From Mactromeris polynyma (lineage: Eukaryota; Mollusca; Bivalvia; Venerida; Mactridae), in assembly GCA_032209605.1 (NCBI GenBank), contig JASFXZ010000004.1:37916401-37980400 (forward strand): DNA of 64,000 bases. The letters run 5' to 3'. The notes beneath the pieces were generated by a model. It had not been told where the DNA came from. It did not search any database and worked only from the letters and a program-made list of their open reading frames with translations. Made by a program: the position numbers and the translations under genes. Position 1 is the first letter of the stretch, and every line of letters begins with the position of its first letter. Below, piece after piece: positions 12,201-24,200 of the stretch.

Positions 12201-15200
12201 AGTGTAAATTTGATCATATAAATTTGACTCAAACGCAAAGTTCCCCCATTTGTGGATATGCGTATCAGTCCCCAGTTGTCTGGTGCCCTGGTATGTTCTA
12301 ATCATTTCCATCTGTGCACTCTATTTTATTGAATTAGGTAACTAATTATCTCTTAATTGGTGCTAATTGTCAATTATTGTACATCACTGATATGATGAAT
12401 GACATTTCTATGAAATAGGAAACTAGTTTGAAATATATTGGTCATTTTTAATATAAAAGATAAATAAATCGAGTATTGTATAGGTTAGTGGAATTTTAAT
12501 CCAATAAGAAATGCTATAATCTCGACTTAGGATAAAGAAGTATGTTGGATCAACAGGGATTGTTACATGTTTCTTCAATTTCTGATTGTTTACAATTTAT
12601 AGTGTCCATGTTTTTTTCGACGCAGTCGTACTAATTATAACATATGGTTTCGCTATTTGCATATCAGTGTTGTGTAAACCAATCAAGTCTTATGTTAACC
12701 ACCAAGGCAATTTTGGATCTGGAGTGACCAGCAATCGTAACATGTTCAGAAGATTTGTATGTTGCACAACAAATCTTAACCTTAAAATTGTGCCGAACAT
12801 CTTTTTTCAAGATATTTCTTGTTTTTCAATATATTTACTGTCAGATGATTGAATTTTTAGAGAACCTTGAACTGGCTCTCATTAAAGTTCATTGCTCTCT
12901 TAGAGCACAATGGATATGTGTTAGTTATACCGGTATGTATATTGAAAGGTGCTTTTACATTTCACAAATCATAAAATTCGAGCATTCTTTATAATGATAT
13001 TATGTTATTGTTTGCATGTACATGAGTATATCAGGCACAGGAGATTCACAAGTTCTCTCCCCTTCTATTTACCTTCTACAGTGTATAATATATCATACAT
13101 TATTTTGGTTAAGATTTCCCTCAAATTGTCATTCTTGGTTAAGATTTCCCTCAAATTGTCATTCTTGGTTAAGATTTCCCTCAAATTGTCATTCTTGGTT
13201 AAGATTTCCCTCAAATTGTCTTTCTTGGTTAAGATTTCCCTCAAATTGTCTTTCTTAATAGGATGTGTGGGTACTATAGAACAATTCAAGTGAATTTTCA
13301 AATTTGAGTATAAGTATGTATTTGAGATTTATTTTGAGAATTTCGGCCAGATCAGCCTAAAATATCATCTGGATATAATTCTTTAGGAAAATCTTGAGCC
13401 AGGGAAAGAGTCTGATGTCAAACATTTTATTCTGGTGGCCAGTCTCCCAAAGCCATTGTCTGATTGGTTGATCCTAAGTTCTGTTTAAAATTGACCAATG
13501 GCCGGGCTGCATTCTATGACTGGTCTACAAACTCGGCTAGGTCTATAACAGTTGGGTCTTGATGGTGATTAGTTGAAAATATGTGAATGAAAGAATGAAT
13601 ATGATTTATACAACTTCCTTAAGTTTTAAATAATTACAATAATAAAATTATTACATATGTTTACATGATATCAAAGTCACCTTTTGACCATTTATTGAGC
13701 ATGTTGGGCTGTCTATAATTGGGTCCAATGTCCTGCAGTTGACCACAGAAGTTGTAATAATGGCTACATTGAATTGCACTAATTTGAGGAAAATGGTCCA
13801 ATTAATATTAAATGAATTCACGGAGATATGATAAAAGATACTGTATTGATTTCATTCAGATTTTCAACCTTTATATGTAATTGTTTTCCACCTGACTGCA
13901 AACAATACAATTGTTATAGATGGATGTTGCTATTAGGCAAAAAATAATAATATCTGTGTTTAGGGTAACGGTCTCAAAAATGCTAGGTAGGGTAGGGACA
14001 AAGTTTTTTTTTTTTTTTTTTTTTTTTCAAAAACAATTAAAAATAAAAAAAAAATCGAAAAAAATTTCTCCAGGGTCGTAAAAAACTCTAGGGTCGGGAT
14101 TTTTCGACAGGTAGGGTTGGGTTACCCTAAACACAGATATTTTTTTTTTAAGGCCTTATATTGATCAGACAACTCAATTATCACTTGTTCGGTCTTAGGG
14201 TCAGATTGTAATGTCTTAAAGCAACTCCAACTGACAATAGCTTAACAATACAATGACTGATGAATAATTTACTACTGATTGATCTCGTCTTATGGCGTAC
14301 GTTATATTGGAAGAAAATTCTTGATAGTCAGAATAATCTGACTTAGGAATCTGAAGAGATTTTTATTGTCTTAGAGCTTGGGCTCGGATATTTGGTGTAA
14401 TTGTTAACAATTTATCCACGAAAAGAATGAGCGAATATTTGGTTTGAATGTAACTAGGAATACATACAGGTGAAGTATATGCTTCAAGTTTTGCATTGTT
14501 TACCTGAATTAATTCATATAGTCATGTTTGATTTATTTGTTTATTTTGAGTATTAGGCATGAATTTTCCTATACATTTTGTGTGTTGGTGACATCTGCTT
14601 ATAAATGCGTGGAGATAGTTTTCACATTTATGTTGTATATATTATAATCATATTCATTTTAAACAGATGGGTTGCAAGCAATAAAATGTATACATATTAT
14701 ATGTTATCTTTTTGTGTATATCCAAGGTTTGTTCAACACTATCGTATCTGCTTCTTGGTTGTAAATATGTTACAACAGTTTTGTGCCGAGGCCTTGATAT
14801 ATTGATGTACACATTCACTTTCATGTGATTTATTGGACATTTAGCAAACTATTGTTGTGTTTTGTTTGATAAAGTGTTTGTATTTTATCAATTGGATAAT
14901 ATTGGTCTAAAAATTGGTGCAAATTCAACTTTTCACACTTATTTCACAAATTATGCGCTGTTCGGATGTGTATCAATGTCATTGGTATAAATTTACCAAG
15001 AACATTTAAGACAGCTGTGGATTTTGAGTTGTCAATTGGGGATCGATTGACAAAAATAGTGTTACATTCAGAGTTTGTCAAATATTGCTTGCCTTTACTG
15101 GTTCAAAAAAAATGTGTCCTTCTAATTGTTTATTGTGGAATTTTCAATCATTTTACCGGACTGAATGAATGTTTACATGACACATATTGTAGGCGGGCAG

Positions 15201-18200
15201 TTATTTGGTGAAATCACTTTAGTTCATTTAACAAACCATCTGACCCTTTTTTCAGAATAACCCTTTTTTAGAATTACGGTATAGGAAGGATAATTCAAGT
15301 ATTTGTGAGGCTGTTTCTCTATATCATGTTATTTTGTTAATTCAGTTAACGTTAATTTGTGAATTAGAATAAGCTTAAGGGTGTCTCTTCTTACTTGCAG
15401 CATTATACATGTATAAGCTTGAATATTATATAAATAAATTTAACATACTAAATAACCGTATTATAATAGTATCAATACAATGTAGTTGTTGTGATATTAA
15501 ACAATTAAAGATAACAGAACATACCATGCTGATAAATTATCTTGTTTATAGGTCACTTGTTATAGTTGTACCTATGTACCTATATTTCACTTGCCAGTTA
15601 TCATATTGTTGCTTGTATATGTATGGGTAAGGTTATTTTTTAAGAGCTTGTAATTTTTGGAATTCATTTTTAAGTCAGGAACTTACTTTTTATCTATTTG
15701 TCAACAGTACTATAAAACCATTTTCATAGATTGAAAAATAGTTGTAAAATATGTGTTGACTATATTATAGACTAACATTACTAAACTATATTTAGTTTGT
15801 ATGTCGAGGGTTCGGTGCAAGACTTTCGTAACTCCTATATAAATATGTAGGAGTTATGATAGTCTTGTGTTGAACACCCGAATTGTGTTCTCAAAGGTTG
15901 TTAATTCTGTTATTAATGTATTTGTTTTTATTTACCAGGGAAAGAAATCTCCATCTAGTCCCAGAAACTGCACGAGTATTCTTGGTTTGGATTTCGGCAA
16001 GTACTTGATTAGCAGTGAGCAGCGAAGACGTGATACCATGGAGAGCGATTATACGACAGGCACTGAATCCGACACGTCAGAATGGGACCTTGGTCAGGCC
16101 GCACTTACGTCGGAGTACAGTGAAGACTCTGACGAATGTGGCGTTTACTATGGTCAGGATTATATGTACGACACAGCGATTGGTGGATTCGATCATCCCA
16201 CCTCCAATCTTCGGTTTGGTGGACGTCCCATGTCGGACAGACAGGCTAATCTTCATATGCACAAAATTATAAACCAGTTAAACGTGTCCGCAGGTGACAG
16301 TGGCTATAGTGGTTCAGGGTCTTTGTATCCCATACATGAAAGTGGTTTAACGACGACTGACAGTTCAGGAGATGAAAAATCTGAAGGTACTGTTTCGGAT
16401 TCTGGTTCCCCCGTGCATAGGGGTTACCCTGTGTATGGAAGGTACCAGAAATTGCCAAACAACACCATTAATCAAGAAAGTGATAGCAATGGAAACAACC
16501 AATCAGATGATTCCATGGATTATTTAACGTTGCATCGACTTCCTGGTGAAAATATGGGTATGATTCTTGGCATAGAAGGGGATAAAAATGATTCCCGAAA
16601 TGTGACGTCCGTTGCTGTGAAGAGTGTAACACTAGGTGGCGCTGCATATCGAGCGTCTGGTGGTAGTAAAGGTGTATGTGTTGGAGATGAGATTATGAGT
16701 GTAAATGGGTTAGATCTTACAACACTGACTCATGATGAATGTATACAGGTGTTCAAGGATATGCCCCTCCGCGTCATCCTCGGCATAAAGCGGGGACAGA
16801 AAGACTTGCCGCCGGTGTTAATTTCACCATTACCATACCAGACCAAAGCAGACACTAACAATCAGACAAAATCAACCACACCCAGAGCTAAACCAAAAGC
16901 TCCGGTTCAGATAAAACGTAAACATGACACATCTGATAGTGAGGATGACGGATTCGCTGGTTTCGCTGTGTATAAGTTGACTGTAGTGAAGGAGCCGAGT
17001 GAGAAACTTGGTCTCAGTATTGTGCCTAGCTACGGCTCCACACGAGAATACTATCAGGTAAGATTTAATGTGTGAACTGAATGTCGGCACGAGGATAGGA
17101 AACTTGAGATCAGACTCTGTGCTCTGATCTGAAATTCATTCTCAACTTATCTTGGACAAATATAGTCTTCTGTCAATATGTTTTTGGTAAATATTCAGAT
17201 TAATTTTGTAACATACAGAAAACTGCGTCATACATTTCCTAATCTTACTGGAATTAGTTAACAATAAAAAAGTGGCTTGAATTTTGAGATTGATCTCAAG
17301 TTCATAATCTCATTTTATATATACAGTAAAACCTCACTTTAAGACCACCTCGATAATAAGAGCACACTTTTTAAGTATTTTTCACTGTTCTGCTCTTGAT
17401 TCAACCTCAATATTTCAAGCTCAGTTTTCAACATATTCGAGGGGTTGAAAAGTCTTGGTTTATTAGGGGTTGAAAAGTCTTGATTTTAACAGGGGTTGAA
17501 AAGTCTTAGGCTAATTAGGGGTTGAAAATGACAGTGGGGTTGAAAAGTCTTGGATATTTTACCTTAGGGGTTGAAAAGTCTTGGGGTTGAAAAGTCTTGG
17601 GGTTGAAAAATCTCGATACTGTTTTCAAGGGTCCCAAGGATGGTCTTATTATTGAGGTTTTACTGTATTTATTTCAGTATTTTATTTATTACTGCATTTT
17701 ATATAAAATCCTACTGAAATCGCTTTATAACTGTTTAAGAAAGCTGATCAGTAGGAATTATCGTACTCTGTACTATCAACATTGCAGATAATTATTATTT
17801 TAGTATCATAATCATAAAACTTTATATTTTTATTACCGGGTAATTGACTTCCTTAATCTGAGTTTTCAAGTATCATTGATGCTCACTATCATAGTTGGTA
17901 GATGTGGTCCTATGCCTGGACTGGAGAAAATTATGTTGAATCGGTATAAATTGAAAAAAAGCAAGCCATTATATTTCAGCTAATACAGTGGACTATCGTT
18001 GGCTTAAACTCGTCTGGACTAACAAAATTGGTTCGGGTAAAGCCTAGTTTTAGTCACCCGAAGTTGTGTTCAATGTATAAGTTTTCAATTTGTAGTATAC
18101 ATACATGTATACAGGATTTTGACAAAAACTTAATTCTGAAAATTTGAATATATAAACACTGTACGCACTGTATGACTATATCATTACAAACATACTTAAC

Positions 18201-21200
18201 TTTATTTCGGCATATTCTACTCGGATATGTTTGTTTACGGTTTGATTTTCTAACTTTGACTATTGATTTACATGTACAACATTATTGCTAATTATCTATC
18301 GACAAACAACAGCCATCGAGTGCATTTTAAACACAGCTGATAGTTTCTATTGCAATTTTCACAAATGTGTCAATATTACATGTGCTGTGTCACTTTGAGC
18401 ACAATTAGCTAAGCCAATTATGAGGTGAGAAAATATATAGTTCAAACCTAAAGGTTCGAATTATAGAGCATTTTTGTTGAAGGGGCCGAATAATTGTTTT
18501 GAGAGTTTGATGCTGGACAGTTGAAACCAACTGTAGTAGAACAATATAGAGTATATAGGGAAGTTTATTGGGACTTCATAATCATTTTGAGTCATCGAGA
18601 CGCAAACGAATTCCAGCCAACCAGATTCCACAGTACAAAATATAAACATGAAATCTACTGATGTTCACTGCGTCTTGGGTTCATTCTATGATATACTGTA
18701 AACATCAATAATGCACCCAAGACTGGCGCCATTGACCGATTTTTCGTGTTCCTCAAAACATGACTTAATTATAAAATTATCAACTTAGGTTTTGAATGTT
18801 TTATGGTATTCAGGCATTTTTTTAACATTGTAAAAACTGGTATATGCTTCAAACACCTAAAAAACTAAAAGTGCACTTGGAAAGTGTATTTGGAATGTTT
18901 AAGTCTTACTGATATGTAAGTAATACTTTTGTCATGTATAACAATGGTGTAAAAGACGGAATTGAATGCCAAATTTTTTCATGAAAAAAGATGAAATTTG
19001 ATAGTAGATCAGCATATGAACTAAGATAATAAATGGTTCAATAAAATGTCTTGCAGGCATTGAAATCAAATTGAATTATAGTTTTTAATAAACTTTTTAT
19101 CTACTTTGAAGTGTGTCACCATATTTTTTCGAGTTTGTATCCAAATACTTATGTCGTCTCTATTGTCAATGTGTTTTAAAATTTAGAAATTTATATTTTA
19201 TATAAAGAATGATAAATCAGTGTTAAAGTTGTTAGCATAATATTATATAGTTGGTTAGATTTGTTGATAAACTTGTACTCCCAGGGTTAAGTTTGGGAAG
19301 ATGACCCATACGCCTTCAAATTGAGAATTTTTGTGCTTTAACTAAGAATTTTGGGAGAAATAACAGGTAAATGTTAGGAATAAAAGTAGATGTAGTGATT
19401 AATTAATCGACAGTTGCTACATGTATTTATAAATATAAACTGCCTGTGAGAGAAAAGTCTTTAACTTTAATTGTCAATTAGGCTAAAATGAACCAAAACG
19501 TTTTCTTAAGATTTATTGGGAATTTTTACATTCAAGTTGGGAAAAATATATATACTTTTTGGAATTGGGAATACTTAGCTGAATATCAGCTAAAAAAACA
19601 GCTGAACAAAACCCTAACTCCAGTAACAAGTCTATAGGCTGAGCGACGGTGGCCACATGGTTATGGTTGCTGACTTACGGACTCTTGTGCCTTACAGCTG
19701 TGGGTTTGAATCACACAGGAATGTAGCATTTTTGGGAGAATGCTATCCAGTGGAAGGTTTTAGTCTTCCCCAGATGCCAGCCTATACATAATATACTTCT
19801 AGAAGGAGCACATGGGGTCTTTGTCCACCAGAATAGCTCCGAACGTCATGACATGACCATGGCTGTTAATGAAAGAGAAAGTCCCATTGGAAAAATGTCA
19901 GAAAATCGATTGAGCAATTTTATAATTGTATTGCAATGAAGTGAGTGGATGATATTGTGGTGGTAACTTATTAATTAGTCATTATGATGTCAAATTGATT
20001 GTCTGTAAGGCCTAGAAAAAATGTTGGCTTCCTGTCCCATGCTGAAAAGCAGTTGGGTCAGTGGGTTTTTATTTTACATATTTTTCACGTATCTATGTAG
20101 TAATGGAGATCATTAATATATATCTGAGGTTAAGAAGATTTGGTCGTTGAAAATTTGACTGGGGTAAAATATAAGGGTGTGACAGGTGACAGGTTTTTAT
20201 GCCTAACCTTGACATCAATTCATATTTAATATTCAATGATTCAATATCACTTATATTATATCCGATGTTTAATTAAAAAATTTTAAGGTATTTATTTCAT
20301 TTGTTCCATTTGTTAAGGTCACACTGCATATCATTGTGGAGTCTTAGTATGTCTTATTCACCATTGCAAAGGAGATTGCAGTACCCAGAAAGGACTTTTG
20401 ACAAAAATACACATTTTTAATGTATTGTTATGCTCAATAACTATGTAATTAATAGATACTTATTGCAACATATACAAGAGCATATGAGATAGAATCTATT
20501 TATTTTAGATATCTAATGGGTCAGCAGCATGTATTTTATTGCTTTTTTAATATCATTGTTAAATATTGCATAATAGTAGTATATTAGATCTTGCAATGAG
20601 TCTACAGGTATTTGGTTCAAATTTTTTATCTACCAAGGGAGACTAATCTGACAAAGTTACTGAACTATAATTGTAGAGTTACTTCCCTTCATAATGAAAT
20701 TTGTCCTGAATATACTGTAATTATATCATAATGATAATTAATACATGTAGGAAACATGAGCTGTCTAATTAAATTTGAATGAATCATTCGAATATTGTAA
20801 AATGCATTATGCCTATTCAAAACTTCAGCGTTTATGGATAATGGTTGTTATTGTTTGAGGTTACGGTAATTTTTTACAGCAAAGTTTATCTTATCTTCAA
20901 GTATTTGTGTTGAGATTACATGTAACAGGCACGACATGTCAAACTCCGCATGAAGTTATTTATCTCTTGACCCCAGTTATCAGTAATTCTGGATTTAGCT
21001 TCAATACTAGTTTGTTATTTAACCATTTAAGGAAAACAGTTCATGTATACATTTCAATAGAATGACATAACTATGTTTTTATAAGATTTGGAATTTAGTT
21101 AAAATGGTGATATAATATTTCCGGTAAACTATGTAAGTAGTTCTAGTGACATTTTATTTATTTTACTATTTCTTTAATTAATATTTGGTAATGTGTATTG

Positions 21201-24200
21201 TTTACGTTCAATTAATTATCTGTTTATTTTTAATAAATAAATAATTCATTTTAGGTCATAACCAGTCAAGGAAACAATTGTTAACCCCTAAATATGAAAT
21301 CAAACTGCATGCCTGTATTCTGCTAAACTCGCGTTAAAACTCTTTGGTATTGTCTATTGTATGGTTTTAATTAATTCTAAATGCCGGATATTATGTTGAT
21401 TCAATCTTTGGAAAACTTTTGAGTGTTTGAAAGCAAATTCAGAGGTTCACAAAGAGTTAACCAGACTGACAGTTAGCTCATACTGTGATTATGATATTAA
21501 ATTTTGACTACTGTTTTACCCTGTGGGTGTGATTATGATATAAAATGCTGACTACTGTTTTACCCTGTGGGTGTGATTATGATATAAAATGCTGACTACT
21601 GTTTCACCCTGTGGGTGTGATTATGATATAAAATGCTGACTACTGTTTTACCCTGTGGGTGTGATTATGATATAAACTTTTGACTACTGTTTTACCCTGT
21701 GGGGGTGATTATGATATAAAATGCTGACTACTGTTTTACCCAGTGGGGGTGATTATGATATAAAATGCTGACTACTGTTTTACCCTGTGGGGGTGATTAT
21801 GATATAAAATGCTGACTACTGTTTTACCCTGTGGGTGTGATTATGATATAAAATGCTGACTACTGATTTACCCTGTGGGTGTGATTATGTTGATGACAAG
21901 AGGGTTTCATCATTACAACTATTTAGAAATCAGATGCCATTTAGTGGCTGTAAGATATATTTCTGTGGCCCATTGGTTATGGTCGACTCACTTCGAATAT
22001 CTTGCCCCTCACCACTGCAGGTTCGAATCCCCCTCTGATACCATATTTGGGATTAAGCCATCCAGCTGGCTTACATGGTTCTACCCGTGTTTCAGCTTGG
22101 GATCTTCTTCCACCCTAATTGCTGGAATAGTCCCTACATGACCCTGACTGTTTATGCAAATTAAAGCCCCATTACAAAGAAGATTATCATTATTGTCTTC
22201 ACAATGCCTGAATTATGTGTGAGTATTGGTTAGCAACCCAGGCAGTTATAGCCATGATGAAATGTACATGTTATAGCTTTCTTCTCATAAATTATCATAA
22301 CTCGTACAAAATAAGTTTTAACAAAACTACTGCGTTTAAAATGAAAATTATAATGAGGAATTTTTTTGGCCTACACTTTTGGACCAAGGGATTGCAATCA
22401 GACTTGAATGTTTCACACACACAATTTAAAAAAATGATGTATGCTTTATCATTGGTTAAATGTTTGCATTAATTAAAATAACTGAATGAAATTTGTTATC
22501 TCAGATTGTATACATACAGATTGGCGTGGATTAAACATATGAGGATATACTGATAAGCACCTTGTGTGTATTAGCATATAAATATCAGCTTTGTATAGTT
22601 TCGTACAATTTATTTCTAAACTTCTTTTCATGAGAGTACTGTATACAAAATAGAGACGCATTGGTTATCATAAAAACTATATTATAAACGCTAGTTCAGT
22701 GTAAAAAATTAATACAAATAGCTATTATTGTTTCTCTCAGGCATTAAAAGGTGAACAGTTGTTTTGTTTGCTTGAATATATTAAGTACAACATTGATGTC
22801 GGTGTATAAATGCATAAATGGTGGTCCAATAATTGTTAACATTTTTAATCAAACAAAACCGGCCGGCTTTCAGAGGATTATAGAACATTATAGAATGGAA
22901 TTTAAGCAATTGAAGCGTTGAAGGTAAAATCTCCCCCCCCACCTCATTCGTCTTTTCTTAAAACCAGTTTATGTGGTTGTTGTTGTAGGACATTAATAGG
23001 TGTGGATATTTGAGGATACATGTGTAGTGTACTAGTGTAATTACATTTATAGCTGTTTAATATGTTTGTTATCGCTAAAATGTGGATTTATCATTTATAA
23101 AATTGGAGAAAGAAAGACTTGTCAGTAAGTAATAGTTAGGTACTTAGTTGAAAAGATTGTTGTTCGGTATTGTCATTTCAACAGGTGAAAGTTTGAAAAT
23201 ATTGATTTTATTCAATAAAGTGGACTCCTGTTTAGTTATTGATTAAACTTACATTAATATCGGGTCAGTGGTTGCGACAGAAGGTTTATGATGTGCTCGC
23301 TTTAAGGAGATTATTTTATTAACAGATTATTTCGTGGAACTAATTCGGAGACTTTAAAGGTTTGAACTTATTTAGCTTGTTGCGAAACCATTGATAAAGT
23401 AGCTGTTTGTATAGTGAGTCAATCAGTGCTGTTGGTTTTAGGTATCAAACTGATCACACACAGAGAAATTTGAACCTATCATTGTTTGGTCAAATTTGAT
23501 GATGTTTTATAGTAAAGTTCAATCACATGATCTGCATTGCCGTGCAAGTACAATGTAAGAGGTAGGCAGTGTATTATCAAATTTGATGATGTTCTAAAGT
23601 AAAGTTCAATCACATTATCTGCATTGTCATGCAAGTACAATGTAAGAGGTAGGCAGTGCCTTATGATATATCTAATTGTCTATGTCTTTAGTTAGTATTA
23701 ATTGCTTGGTAACCCAGAAATGCTGACCCTTGAATTTAACTGAAATACTGTTGAAAAATAGAGGAAAACTCACTCCCCTACAACTACTGTTATGGTGGTT
23801 CTGAGTGAGTGAATTGTGAAGCAAACCTTGTGGAAATATAGGAGTTACCAAGTTGGTTCACAGACTCTTTTCCTATATGCTTGTCTATAAATGTTTTCCC
23901 TTCCCCTCGTTGTCCTTGACAAAATGGTGAGTTTGGATACTGTATATGGATTCATATTCATTAATTGCATTTAATATATATATAAAAGGTCATTCAAATT
24001 CTTATACCTGGGTGCCAAACTCTGTCTGATTATAATGCCTAGAGGAAAACCTGGAACCATCTTTCACTATTATAGCCGAAGTCTCTACAACCTGTATAAT
24101 ATGTGTGAGTTAAGCACTTGAATCTCAAACAATAAAATATGAAAAGATATTTATAGCTTGGCTGGTAACATAATGCATGCGCAATATACATTTTATACAT

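Larger units (their letters stand above)
9213..15938 (+). other. Intron 1 of the PDZD2-like coding region
   Basis: 6.7 kb between the start exon and the first PDZ exon. It contains a decayed MITE near 10298-10460, CAGGGCAC-ended repeats from about 10983 to 12288, a 30-bp minisatellite (13105-13254), a palindromic MITE (13939-14153) and a hairpin at 15808-15878. I see no further exon. Confidence 0.6.

Noticed and set aside
13065..13301. Repeat-bearing ORFs on both strands
   Set aside because: They arise from a 30-bp minisatellite whose unit is divisible by three.
15867..15938. Met at 15867 as start of the PDZD2-like protein
   Set aside because: The 24 codons before 15939 are intron-like and end in a good polypyrimidine tract plus AG; the phase-0 join to the 9201 start exon is better. 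It remains a fallback if no junction is found.
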